A stretch of 64,000 nt of DNA. Source: Acinetobacter nectaris CIP 110549 (GTDB lineage: Bacteria; Pseudomonadota; Gammaproteobacteria; Pseudomonadales; Moraxellaceae). Below the pieces are notes generated by a model. The model was not told the origin of the DNA, did not search any database, and saw only the letters and a program-made list of their open reading frames with translations. The stretch lies in NCBI RefSeq assembly GCF_000488215.1, contig NZ_KI530712.1, positions 62,001 to 126,000 on the forward strand, read 5' to 3'. Each line of letters starts with the position of its first letter. The stretch's first letter is position 1. Both the position numbers and the translations under genes were made by a program. This document shows, in pieces, positions 1-7,441 of the stretch.

Positions 1-1
1 C

Positions 2-139
2 GTTTTTAGCTTCTTGATGAACTGGTATTACAAATACAAAGAAGATCAATACAAGCGAAATCAAGACCGAAGAGCAGAGGAGTTACATCAACTTGAATTA
101 CTAAAAAAGAAGGCAGAACTCAATGAATACAAGAAATAA
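2..139 (+). CDS. Phage holin-like protein, C-terminal fragment cut by the window edge
   Basis: An open frame enters from the left edge and stops at 137-139, giving about 45 residues. It begins with a hydrophobic/aromatic stretch (VFSFLMNWYY) followed by a long charged tail rich in Lys, Glu, Gln and Arg. This matches the end of a phage holin: a last membrane helix and a charged cytoplasmic tail. The start lies outside the window. It overlaps the endolysin start by 17 bases, the usual compact holin-endolysin-spanin arrangement. The holin call rests mostly on that context, because the diagnostic transmembrane part is missing; any small membrane protein with a charged tail would look similar. Confidence 0.5.
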   Translation, partial: VFSFLMNWYYKYKEDQYKRNQDRRAEELHQLELLKKKAELNEYKK

Positions 140-635
140 AGTCGCTATTGCATTGCTGACCGCATCAAGTGCACTGTTCTACGGTGTACGAACTGATGAG
201 GGGTTTACCTCCAAACCTGTTCGTCCAACCCAAGGCGATGTCCCAACTATTGGTCACGGTACCACGGTCTATCCAAACGGCAAAACAGTCACGATGCACG
301 ACCAGTCCATCTCAAGACAAACTGCCGACTACTATTTAAAAGACCATATCTCAAAAGTAGAGAAGCAATTCAAGCACTCAATTCCACACGTAAAACTCGC
401 TCAAAGTGAGTATGACGCTTACATCGATTTCGTGTACCAATTCGGTATTGGCACTTTCAATCAATCTTCAATGAGAACCAACTTACTTCAAGGAAATTAC
501 GTCCAAGCCTGTAAAGCACTTCTGAAATATAAATACACAGCAGGGCGTGACTGTTCAATCCGTTCAAATAACTGCTATGGCGTGTATGTACGTCAAAACA
601 ACCGTTATGAGAAATGCATGGAGGCAAACCAATGA
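123..635 (+). CDS. Phage endolysin, GH24 lysozyme, probably with a signal-anchor N-terminus
   Basis: The 170-residue protein would cleave peptidoglycan at the end of the phage lytic cycle. Residues 5-22 are weakly hydrophobic (Ala/Leu/Val/Ser rich), like a signal-anchor-release segment, suggesting export by the host Sec system. The GH24 core follows: Glu26 in DEGF, then PTxGDVPTIGHGTT around 35-48. Glu26 fits the catalytic acid and Thr42 the catalytic threonine. The Asp/Cys normally found nine residues after the Glu is not at its usual place, and the Glu-Thr spacing is one residue longer than in T4 lysozyme; Asp39 lies near. Four Cys occur in the last 45 residues (CKAL, RDCS, NNCY, EKCM). The stop overlaps the Rz start (ATGA). 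Confidence 0.9.
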   Translation: MNTRNKVAIALLTASSALFYGVRTDEGFTSKPVRPTQGDVPTIGHGTTVYPNGKTVTMHDQSISRQTADYYLKDHISKVEKQFKHSIPHVKLAQSEYDAYIDFVYQFGIGTFNQSSMRTNLLQGNYVQACKALLKYKYTAGRDCSIRSNNCYGVYVRQNNRYEKCMEANQ

Positions 636-1105
636 CCTATCTATTACTGGCCCTGAAATACTGGCGAGAGTGCTTCATTGCATTACTCGCTTTTTTAATC
701 CTGTGCTTACTTATGATTTTGAATCACAAAGATGAAGTGATCGAAAAACAGAAGCAAGAGCATATCACTTATGTGCAAACGCAAACTGAGCTCAACTTAA
801 AAGCTCAGGTCGCAGCACGTGAAAAAGAGAAAGAATATCAAAATCAAATCATTCTAGCCGAGAGGAATTACAGTGAAAAAATTAAACAAATCTCACATGA
901 TGCTCGCATTGCTGAGTCTCATGCTAACAGCTTGTCAAAGCAACTTGCCACAGCAAACAAGCGTTTGCCCACAGTTACCCGAGAAGCCGAAACACAATAT
1001 GCCCAAAAGCTCTCAAACGTATTCGATCAATGCGTCACAGAATATCGAAAAATGGCAGAAAGAGCTGATGGACACGAAGCTGATGCTAGGCGATTAGTAT
1101 ATTAA
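632..1105 (+). CDS. Rz-like inner-membrane spanin
   Basis: This 157-residue protein is the inner-membrane half of the phage spanin complex that fuses the two membranes at lysis. Residues about 12-31 form one hydrophobic helix (CFIALLAFLILCLLMIL), followed by a long Lys/Glu/Gln-rich region of coiled-coil type reaching into the periplasm. The chosen ATG at 632 overlaps the endolysin stop in ATGA and has GGAGG seven bases upstream; an in-frame ATG at 614 has no such site. It holds a second gene (Rz1) in the +1 frame. Its last 20 bases overlap the end of the convergent HEPN gene. The call rests on architecture and position, since Rz sequences diverge fast. Confidence 0.82.
   Translation: MTYLLLALKYWRECFIALLAFLILCLLMILNHKDEVIEKQKQEHITYVQTQTELNLKAQVAAREKEKEYQNQIILAERNYSEKIKQISHDARIAESHANSLSKQLATANKRLPTVTREAETQYAQKLSNVFDQCVTEYRKMAERADGHEADARRLVY
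873..1097 (+). CDS. Rz1-like outer-membrane spanin lipoprotein, nested inside Rz in another frame
   Basis: A 74-residue reading frame lies wholly inside the Rz gene. It starts with GTG at 873, six bases after AGAGGA. The product has a lipoprotein signal peptide: charged MKKLNKSH, a hydrophobic run MMLALLSLMLTA and a lipobox LTAC with the lipidated Cys at residue 21. The mature part is short, with Pro and Gln near its start, as in Rz1 proteins. It would sit in the outer membrane and pair with the Rz coiled coil across the periplasm. Lipobox, ribosome-binding site and embedded position together make it very unlikely to be a chance frame. It is of a size that gene callers often miss. Confidence 0.87.
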   Translation: MKKLNKSHMMLALLSLMLTACQSNLPQQTSVCPQLPEKPKHNMPKSSQTYSINASQNIEKWQKELMDTKLMLGD

Positions 1106-1763
1106 AAATTTTTCTAACTAAATTGTAATATTCATTAGTAATCCATTCGATAAAAAAAATGGTTTGCTTAATATGAGACTTGATTGGCTTATCTTCAACT
1201 AGTTTTAGAATAACTTTTTCTGAAAACTTATAAGTATTTGTACGAATAGCATAGGTATTATTATGCACTAGAGCATTTCTAAAAAAAATTAGTCCATGCC
1301 ATAAGTTACTAGACTCTTGGCTAATAATATTTTCTTTCTCAAGTTCTTTTACTATGTTTCGTAGGGTGCTATATCGATCTATCCTCTCTGCTATGACAGG
1401 TAGTTTTTTGGTTAAAATATCTTTTAGACAATACTCGAGTGCTGACATAATATTAATAAAACTATTAGTAAATAATCGTATTATTTCAATCTCAAAATCA
1501 TTTTTTAACCTAGCTTGATTGCTGCTGGATTCTAAGTTGAGTTGATTTTGAAAATTATTGCTACGATACTCTTTTCTATAGAATGTTAATAACCTATGGT
1601 CTCTACAGATTATTTTTTGAGCAATATCAAGGAAAAATAAAAACAAGTCTTTATCTTCTATGCTAATTTCTTTAATTAAAGCCTTTTGTAAAAAATTAAT
1701 TTTTTCTTGTAAAAGTAAGTTTGCATTCTCAGGTGATTCATCAAAAGGTATATTTTTATGCAT
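1086..1763 (-). CDS. HEPN-domain protein in the prophage accessory slot (candidate RNase or abortive-infection factor)
   Basis: The 225-residue protein is unnamed but shows a HEPN signature near residues 159-168: a helix FFRNALVHNN, which is the Rx4H RNase motif with the usual polar Asn right after the Arg (Arg162, His167 from this start). An earlier helix pair (SFINIMSALEYCLKDIL) fits the helical HEPN fold. No signal peptide or membrane segment is seen, so it should be cytoplasmic. The ATG at 1763 overlaps the integrase stop (TGATG), indicating translational coupling; a GTG at 1772 would add three residues. Known HEPN proteins of this kind are mostly toxin or anti-phage RNases. No antitoxin-like partner (such as an MNT nucleotidyltransferase) is seen beside it. 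The gene is AT-richer than its neighbours. Function is inferred from the motif and location only. Confidence 0.6.
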   Translation of the reverse strand: MHKNIPFDESPENANLLLQEKINFLQKALIKEISIEDKDLFLFFLDIAQKIICRDHRLLTFYRKEYRSNNFQNQLNLESSSNQARLKNDFEIEIIRLFTNSFINIMSALEYCLKDILTKKLPVIAERIDRYSTLRNIVKELEKENIISQESSNLWHGLIFFRNALVHNNTYAIRTNTYKFSEKVILKLVEDKPIKSHIKQTIFFIEWITNEYYNLVRKIFNILIA

Positions 1764-2983
1764 CACTTCCACCCATCAACCATATCAGCCCAATCCTGTA
1801 GCATCTTTCGTCTATCATCTAAATACTGGGCGTGGTTATATGTTTCTCGAACAACATTTTTATCTACATGCGCTAACTGTAACTCAATCCAATCACTAGG
1901 GTACTTTGCATCATGGAGAAAGGTTGATGCTGTTGCTCTAAAGTCATGGCAAGTTAATTCAGCCAATCCCATCTTATCCAATGCGGAATTGATCGTTGTC
2001 TTATTCATAAGCTTTGATTTATCAAAAACACTAGAGAACACATAGTCACTATGTTTTGTCTGCTCATATTGATCTATTAATATTTTTTTTACTTGGGTAG
2101 AAATAGGAACCATGTGAATTCTATTCATTTTTATATTTCGTTGCCCTTTTTTTAATTGATCTATTGTTGCTGGTGGAATGGTAATGAGGTTCTTATCAAA
2201 ATCCACCCATTCCCACCTAAGACGAACCACTTCAACTGAGCGCATCATTGTGTATAAGAGCATAAGCATTGCATTCTTTGTTGTACTTGCGCCTTTAAAT
2301 TGCTCAAAAGCCTTCCAAAAAATGCTTCGCTCATATTCACTCATAGGTCTTGCGCCATTTTTGGGCGGTCGCTCAATTGTGTTTTTTAGTGAGGATATTG
2401 GATTATTCTCTTTTCTTAGCGTTGAAACAGCGTAATCAAGGATTTGCCCTGTAGTTTGTCGGTTTCTAATTGCTGTTACTTCGCCAGTACCATAGTTATT
2501 CTGTTTTTTTATACGCCTTAAAGTATGATCTTGCATTGCCAAAACATCAGCTACGCCTATAAGCTTAATGTCCTTTTCACCAAAACATGGAAATAGGTCA
2601 AGCTGAAACATTTTCTCAATACTTCTTCGATAACTTTCTGAACGTGTATCCTTTCTATTTTCGTACCACTCTAGGGCAATCTCTTTAAACGTTATTGCTG
2701 TTATCATTTTTATTTCAGCAAGTTTATTCTTACGATCTTGGCTTGGATCTATGTTTTGGCCAAGTAGGTTTTTTTGCTCTAATACTTTTTGTCTTGCTTG
2801 AGCTAAAGATACTAATGGGTACTCACCAAGACTAATCATTTTTGCAACACCAAGGAACCTATAGCGAAAACGCCACTGTTTTGTGCCACTGGTTCTAACT
2901 TCTAAAGATAATCCACCTTGATCAGCCACACGATATACTTTTTCTTTTGGCTTGAGTTGCTTTATTTTCGTGTCATTAAGCAT
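1763..2983 (-). CDS. P4-type tyrosine integrase
   Basis: This 406-residue site-specific recombinase would integrate and excise the prophage. Residues about 1-90 form the N-terminal arm-binding domain of P4-family integrases (GGLSLEVRTSGTKQWRFRY and a Gly-rich SLGEYPLVSLAQAR stretch). A core-binding SAM-like domain spans about 95-200 and the catalytic domain about 215-385. The catalytic residues are intact: Arg248 (MMRSVEV), His346 and Arg349 (HDFR), His372 (LAHVD) and Tyr382 (TYNHA). Length is normal for the family. It faces the lysis genes and lies next to host glnA, marking the prophage edge. Its 3' end is coupled to the HEPN gene. The opposite attachment site is outside the window. Confidence 0.95.
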   Translation of the reverse strand: MLNDTKIKQLKPKEKVYRVADQGGLSLEVRTSGTKQWRFRYRFLGVAKMISLGEYPLVSLAQARQKVLEQKNLLGQNIDPSQDRKNKLAEIKMITAITFKEIALEWYENRKDTRSESYRRSIEKMFQLDLFPCFGEKDIKLIGVADVLAMQDHTLRRIKKQNNYGTGEVTAIRNRQTTGQILDYAVSTLRKENNPISSLKNTIERPPKNGARPMSEYERSIFWKAFEQFKGASTTKNAMLMLLYTMMRSVEVVRLRWEWVDFDKNLITIPPATIDQLKKGQRNIKMNRIHMVPISTQVKKILIDQYEQTKHSDYVFSSVFDKSKLMNKTTINSALDKMGLAELTCHDFRATASTFLHDAKYPSDWIELQLAHVDKNVVRETYNHAQYLDDRRKMLQDWADMVDGWK

Positions 2984-2986
2984 AGT

Positions 2987-3034
2987 GTGAGTAACGCATC
3001 ATTTTGTAAAGTTGTTACTCACAATGTTACTCAC
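2987..3034 (+). repeat. GTTACTCAC repeats upstream of the integrase
   Basis: Two direct copies of GTTACTCAC lie at 3014-3022 and 3026-3034, 12 bases apart. An inverted copy (GTGAGTAAC) at 2987-2995 starts four bases from the integrase start codon. A shorter match (GTTACTCG) is at 3222-3229. The arrangement could be a recombinase binding site, part of the attachment region, or an operator for the integrase operon. Which one is not visible from the sequence. Confidence 0.55.
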
Positions 3035-3041
3035 TTTTTGG

Positions 3042-3139
3042 TTTAATGTCATTTAATGGGTATTAATGATATTTAAGAGCTATTTTTATTATTTTTAACA
3101 TATCATACTGATACTTAATGTTATTTAATGGCATTTAAT
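3042..3139 (+). repeat. Phased ATTTAATG repeats, possible arm-type or excisionase sites
   Basis: Seven close relatives of ATTTAATG occur on one strand in two clusters, starting at 3042, 3051, 3062 and 3071, then at 3114, 3123 and 3133. The step is 9-11 bases, about one helical turn. The clusters are about 37 bases apart. Such phased direct repeats beside an integrase gene are typical of arm-type integrase sites or excisionase/Cox sites. The region is AT-rich, so partial matches arise easily, but the regular spacing is notable. Confidence 0.5.
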
Positions 3140-3653
3140 AAAGGTGCTTGCTTTCAATCATCAGAAGCATGTTAATGGCAACCTTTTGAAAATTAAAATA
3201 TTATTTAGATATTTGCTGTATGTTACTCGTTTAGATACCTGTTTAAATGGAATTTACAGGTGTGTGGCAGTAAAACCTCACTTATCTAAGTGTTTACTTT
3301 AGCAGAGTTTATTCATCTTGTGGCAAGTACATTTGAGAAAGAGATATGGGAAATCATAGATATAACAATCTAAAAAATAAATGGAAGATATTTGATTCAA
3401 AATGGTGCAATTTAAGATAAATATATATTATATGCATTAAATTAGTGCTGGTTTGATAGCGGTGTATGAATAAAAAGTATAGATTTTAAAAATTACGAAT
3501 TTTATTTATCGCATTTTAATAAAACATGTTCATAAATTGTTTTATTGTAGTGCGATGACTAGCATCAAAAGCATAATTATTTTATTGTAATTCGAATAAG
3601 ATAATGCTGTATTAGACAGATTAGTGTTGTAACTTACTCATATTAGACTAAAG
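3140..3653. other. AT-rich non-coding region between prophage edge and glnA promoter
   Basis: No credible gene is seen here. The prophage/host junction (attachment core) should lie somewhere between about 2985 and 3390, but the core cannot be named without the other end of the prophage. A near-palindrome CACTTATCTAAGTG lies at about 3280-3293. The right half carries the two NtrC-like sites listed separately. Confidence 0.5.
3393..3449 (+). promoter_or_regulatory. Two NtrC-like enhancer sites upstream of glnA
   Basis: Two 17-base sites resemble the NtrC consensus TGCACC-N5-GGTGCA. The first (3393-3409) is TGATTC-N5-GGTGCA with a perfect right half; the second (3433-3449) is TGCATT-N5-AGTGCT. 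Their centres are 40 bases apart, close to four helical turns, and lie about 240-280 bases upstream of the expected start of the sigma-54 transcript. This would place glnA under nitrogen control, as in enteric bacteria. The matches are partial and the distance is longer than in Escherichia coli, so this is inferred. Confidence 0.5.
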
Positions 3654-3670
3654 TTGGCATGAGAGTTGCT
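3654..3670 (+). promoter_or_regulatory. Sigma-54 promoter of glnA
   Basis: The segment TTGGCATGAGAGTTGCT has the -24 GG (3656-3657) and -12 GC (3668-3669) separated by exactly ten bases, and matches TGGCAC-N5-TTGCW at all but one position. Transcription would start near 3681, about 57 bases before the glnA ATG. It is the only good promoter of this type seen in the window and fits the known NtrC/sigma-54 control of glnA. Confidence 0.82.
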
Positions 3671-3737
3671 TTCTAACTATTAACAGCAACACGCACTTCA
3701 TAAGTGCAATAAAATACTTCATATTGGAGCAAAGAGC

Positions 3738-5147
3738 ATGGCGAACAAGGTTCTAGAACTCATTCAAGCAACAGGCGCTAAGTGGGTTGATTTTCGCTTT
3801 ACAGATACAAAAGGGAAAGAACAACACGTAACGTATCCTTCACATTCTGTAGATGAGGATAATTTTGAAGACGGTAAAATGTTTGATGGTTCTTCAATTG
3901 CTGGCTGGAAAGGCATCGAAGCATCAGACATGATTTTACGTCCAGATGCAGAGAGTGCTTTTCTTGACCCATTCTTTGCAGAACCAACAATTGTTGTGAC
4001 TTGTGATGTTGTAGAACCAGCAACAGGACAAGGCTACGAACGTGATCCACGTTCAATTGCACGCCGTGCAGAAGAATATTTAAAATCTACAGGAATTGGT
4101 GACACAGCATTTTTTGGCCCAGAACCAGAATTCTTCGTATTTGATGAAGTGAAGTGGGACATTGATATGTCTGGCGCACGTCATACATTGTTTGCTGAAG
4201 AAGCTGCATGGTCTACAGGTAAAGATTTTGATGCAGGTAACTCAGGTCACCGTCCACGTGTAAAAGGCGGTTACTTCCCAGTTCCTCCTGTAGATTCACA
4301 TCATGACATGCGTGCAGAAATGTGTGCAAAACTTGAAGACGTGATGGGTGAAGGCCGTGTAGAAGTACATCACCATGAAGTGGCATCTTGCCAGTTAGAA
4401 ATTGGTGTGAGCTTTAATACATTGGTTCGCAAAGCTGATGAAGTACAACAGTTTAAATATGTAATTCATAACGTTGCACACCAATATGCAAAAACAGCAA
4501 CCTTTATGCCAAAACCAATGGTAGGCGATAACGGTTCAGGTATGCATGTACATATCTCAATTGCAAAAGATGGCAAAAACTTGTTTGCTGGTGATGAATA
4601 TGCAGGGTTATCAGAAACTGCACTTTACTTCATTGGTGGTGTAATTAAGCATGCGCGCGCATTGAATGCTTTAACAAACCCATCTACAAACTCTTATAAG
4701 CGTTTGGTTCCTCACTATGAAGCGCCAATCATGCTTGCTTACTCTGCACGTAACCGTTCAGCGTCTATTCGTATTCCTTACGTTTCTAGCCCGAAAGCAA
4801 AACGTATTGAAGCGCGTTTCCCTGATCCAGCAGCGAACCCATACTTGGCATTCTCTGCATTATTAATGGCAGGTCTTGATGGTATTCAAAACAAAATCCA
4901 TCCGGGTGAAGCAGCAGATAAGAACTTATATGATCTTCCTCCTGAAGAAGAAGCAAAAATCCCAACAGTGGCACACAGCTTAGAAATGGCTCTAGATGCG
5001 TTAGAAGCGGATCAAGAGTTCTTATTAAGAGGTGGTGTATTCACGAAAGATATGCTTGATGCGTATATCGAGTTAAAAACTGAAGAAGTTCGTCGTTTAA
5101 ACACAACAACGCACCCAGTTGAATTTGACATGTACTACAGCGTTTAA
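3738..5147 (+). CDS. glnA: Glutamine synthetase, type I
   Basis: The enzyme joins ammonia and glutamate to form glutamine at the cost of ATP, the main entry of ammonia in the cytoplasm. The 469-residue length equals that of GlnA from enteric bacteria. Visible signatures are the N-terminal beta-grasp region with [11 protein letters not shown], the metal-binding FFGPEPEFF, the ATP site region [16 protein letters not shown], and NLYDLPPEE with the adenylylation Tyr at 398. The last marks the class regulated by GlnE. The start ATG follows TTGGAGCAAAGAGC. It is a single-gene unit: a sigma-54 promoter upstream and a strong terminator 10 bases after the stop. Unlike in E. coli, ntrBC does not follow. 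Confidence 0.99.
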   Translation: MANKVLELIQATGAKWVDFRFTDTKGKEQHVTYPSHSVDEDNFEDGKMFDGSSIAGWKGIEASDMILRPDAESAFLDPFFAEPTIVVTCDVVEPATGQGYERDPRSIARRAEEYLKSTGIGDTAFFGPEPEFFVFDEVKWDIDMSGARHTLFAEEAAWSTGKDFDAGNSGHRPRVKGGYFPVPPVDSHHDMRAEMCAKLEDVMGEGRVEVHHHEVASCQLEIGVSFNTLVRKADEVQQFKYVIHNVAHQYAKTATFMPKPMVGDNGSGMHVHISIAKDGKNLFAGDEYAGLSETALYFIGGVIKHARALNALTNPSTNSYKRLVPHYEAPIMLAYSARNRSASIRIPYVSSPKAKRIEARFPDPAANPYLAFSALLMAGLDGIQNKIHPGEAADKNLYDLPPEEEAKIPTVAHSLEMALDALEADQEFLLRGGVFTKDMLDAYIELKTEEVRRLNTTTHPVEFDMYYSV

Positions 5148-5158
5148 GCAATTGATAA

Positions 5159-5184
5159 AAGAGCCTGCGTAAGCAGGCTTTTTT
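5159..5184 (+). terminator. Rho-independent terminator of glnA
   Basis: A GC-rich stem (GAGCCTGC / GCAGGCTT) with a four-base loop is followed by a run of T. It lies directly after the glnA stop. Confidence 0.92.
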
Positions 5185-5353
5185 ATGTTTTATTACAGAT
5201 GCTTTTTATTTTTTATGACTAAAAACAACTTTCTTTATCAATAAAAAGAATATATAAATATTATTTTATTCTAATGTTTTGCTGTTCACCTTCAGTTAAA
5301 CTCAATAAAATGCAAAAAATTATAGTAAATATCTATTTCTTGTAGGATGTCTT

Positions 5354-6013
5354 TTGAACTGGCAATATATTTATAGTGTCGCACCTCAATTTGGACATGC
5401 GATATTAACAACTTTAAAAATTTCGGGCATTAGCATTATTTTAGCAGTGCTTGTCGGGTTGCTGTGTGCAATTGTCGTGACGTATAAAATACGTGTGTTA
5501 GATACAGTTGCAAAAATTTATATTCAACTTTCTCGTAATACACCATTATTGATTCAGCTATTTTTTCTTTATTATGGTTTGCCTAAAATAGGTATAAAAC
5601 TAGAAGGGTTTACTTGCGGTGTTATTGGTCTGACTTTCTTAGGGGGAAGTTATATGGCTGAGGCATTTAGGGCAGGGTTGCAAGCTGTGCCTAAAGGTCA
5701 AATTGATGCCGCTAAAAGTATAGGTTTAAGCCCTACCCAAATATTTAGACATGTCACATTTCCTCAAGCATTCGCCGTTTCTGTACCATCAATTGGTGCA
5801 AATTGCTTATTTCTTATTAAAGAAAGCTCGATTGTAAGTGCAATTGCTGTTGTTGAATTGCTATTTGTGACTAAAGACTTAATTGGTATGGACTATAAAA
5901 CCACAGAAGCTTTATTTTTATTGGTGAGCTCTTATTTAATTATATTATTACCTGTTTCTTTAATCACAAGTTTTCTTGAATATCGTAGTCGTAAGGTGAG
6001 TCATGGGGCTTGA
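5354..6013 (+). CDS. Polar amino-acid ABC transporter permease (HisM/GltJ family), first subunit
   Basis: This 219-residue inner-membrane protein is one half of the channel of a glutamate/glutamine/aspartate-type importer. It has about five hydrophobic segments and the family loop that contacts the ATPase (GGSYMAEAFRAGLQAVPKGQ, about residues 95-114). The RNTPLLIQLFFLYYGLP segment is typical of HisMQ-type permeases. The start is TTG at 5354, with TAGGATG just upstream, beginning MNWQYIYS. It overlaps the second permease by 11 bases and heads a four-gene operon (permease, permease, ATPase, binding protein). The exact substrate cannot be told from sequence alone. Confidence 0.9.
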   Translation: MNWQYIYSVAPQFGHAILTTLKISGISIILAVLVGLLCAIVVTYKIRVLDTVAKIYIQLSRNTPLLIQLFFLYYGLPKIGIKLEGFTCGVIGLTFLGGSYMAEAFRAGLQAVPKGQIDAAKSIGLSPTQIFRHVTFPQAFAVSVPSIGANCLFLIKESSIVSAIAVVELLFVTKDLIGMDYKTTEALFLLVSSYLIILLPVSLITSFLEYRSRKVSHGA

Positions 6014-6668
6014 GTATCTATTTCAACCAGCTCACCTTGAACGGTTGATGTTTGGTCTAATTGAAACAATTAAAATATCATTTATCTCAATATTCTTTGC
6101 GGCGATTTTGGGTGCAATATTTGGGATTATTATGACGTCTAAAAGTCTGATAGTTCGTAGTATTTGTCATCTATATCTAGAGTCTATTCGTATTATTCCA
6201 ATATTGGTGTGGTTGTTTATTTTCTACTTTGGTTTTGCAACGTGGTTCAACTGGCAACTTTCTTCTTTTAGCGTATGTATTGTGGTCTTTGTTATGTGGG
6301 GAACTGCAGAAATGGGCGATCTTGTTCGTGCTGCGATTTCGTCGATTGATAAACATCAACGTGATACCAGTTATGCATTAGGTATGACGCATTGGCAGAC
6401 ACTATACTATATTGTTTTACCTCAAAGTTTGAAGCGTGTAACACCGGGAAGTATTAACTTGTTTACACGTATGGTGCAAACAAGTTCTTTGGCTGTGTTA
6501 ATTGGTGTGGTTGATGTGATTAAGGTAGGGCAGCAATTGATTGAGAATTCTCTATTGGTTGTGCCAAATGCATCGCTATGGATATATGGCTTTATTTTTA
6601 TTCTATATTTTGCAATATGCTACCCATTATCAAAGTTGGCTGCATATTTAGAAAAGATTTGGGAGTAG
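6003..6668 (+). CDS. Polar amino-acid ABC transporter permease, second subunit
   Basis: A 221-residue inner-membrane permease of the same family as the gene before it, which it overlaps by 11 bases. It should form the heterodimeric channel with that subunit. The ATPase-contact loop is at about residues 99-125 ([20 protein letters not shown] and [10 protein letters not shown]), and the protein has about five membrane helices. [20 protein letters not shown] matches the conserved GltK-type segment. Eight bases separate it from the ATPase gene. Confidence 0.9.
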   Translation: MGLEYLFQPAHLERLMFGLIETIKISFISIFFAAILGAIFGIIMTSKSLIVRSICHLYLESIRIIPILVWLFIFYFGFATWFNWQLSSFSVCIVVFVMWGTAEMGDLVRAAISSIDKHQRDTSYALGMTHWQTLYYIVLPQSLKRVTPGSINLFTRMVQTSSLAVLIGVVDVIKVGQQLIENSLLVVPNASLWIYGFIFILYFAICYPLSKLAAYLEKIWE

Positions 6669-6675
6669 GCAAATC

Positions 6676-7407
6676 ATGGCTTTATTATCCATTCAACAGT
6701 TACAGAAATCTTTCGGTGAAACGGCTGTACTCAAAGGCGTAGATCTAAATGTACAGCGTGGCGAAGTTGTTGTTATTTTGGGTCCATCGGGTTGTGGTAA
6801 AAGTACTTTATTACGCTGTGTAAATGGTTTGGAAACGATACAAGGTGGTCAAATTGTTTTAGATGGCAGTGGTGTACTTGGTAAAGATATTCGATGGGAA
6901 AAAGCACGTGCCAAAGTAGGTATGGTTTTTCAAAATTATGAATTATTTGGTCATATGACCATTTTAGATAATATTTTACTTGGCCCTGTTAAAGTCCAAA
7001 AAAGAAATGCGAAAGATGTTGAAAAAATTGCTGATGAGCTTTTAACGCGTGTGGGGCTCATGCACCGAAAGAATGCATACCCTCGAGAGTTGTCAGGTGG
7101 GCAGAAACAACGCATTGCGATTGTACGTGCTTTGGTCATGAATCCTGAAGTGATTCTTATGGACGAAATTACGGCAGCACTTGACCCTGAGATGGTGAGA
7201 GAAGTATTAGATGTTGTGCTTGAACTCGCAGAGCAGGGCATGACGATGTTAATTGTGACACATGAAATGTCGTTTGCACGAAAAGTTGCAGATCGTATTA
7301 TATTTATGGATCAAGGTCATATTATTGAGGAAGCATCGCCAGAGGATTTTTTTGAACATCCAAAAACAGAGCGTGCACGTAACTTCTTAAATATTTTGGC
7401 ATATTAG
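6676..7407 (+). CDS. Polar amino-acid ABC transporter ATPase (GlnQ/GltL family)
   Basis: The 243-residue cytoplasmic ATPase powers uptake through the two permeases upstream. It has Walker [10 protein letters not shown] (about residues 37-45), the Q-loop VFQNYELF, the signature LSGGQKQR, Walker B VILMDE and the switch His in IVTHEM. After the catalytic Glu the usual Pro-Thr-Ser is Ile-Thr-Ala ([10 protein letters not shown]), a small departure from the common DEPTSALD. Length is normal. The ATG at 6676 is preceded by GGGAGTAGGCAAATC. It is the third gene of the operon. Confidence 0.95.
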   Translation: MALLSIQQLQKSFGETAVLKGVDLNVQRGEVVVILGPSGCGKSTLLRCVNGLETIQGGQIVLDGSGVLGKDIRWEKARAKVGMVFQNYELFGHMTILDNILLGPVKVQKRNAKDVEKIADELLTRVGLMHRKNAYPRELSGGQKQRIAIVRALVMNPEVILMDEITAALDPEMVREVLDVVLELAEQGMTMLIVTHEMSFARKVADRIIFMDQGHIIEEASPEDFFEHPKTERARNFLNILAY

Positions 7408-7441
7408 AGTGTCAAAAATATAACATTTAAAAGGTATAACT

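Noticed and set aside
3042..3139. CRISPR-like array
   Set aside because: Repeats are only 7-8 bases with 1-3 base gaps, without spacers or cas genes; they fit protein-binding sites instead.
3799..4062. Long reverse-strand frame inside glnA
   Set aside because: It lies fully opposite a highly conserved gene, has no ribosome-binding site and shows a composition typical of the shadow frame.
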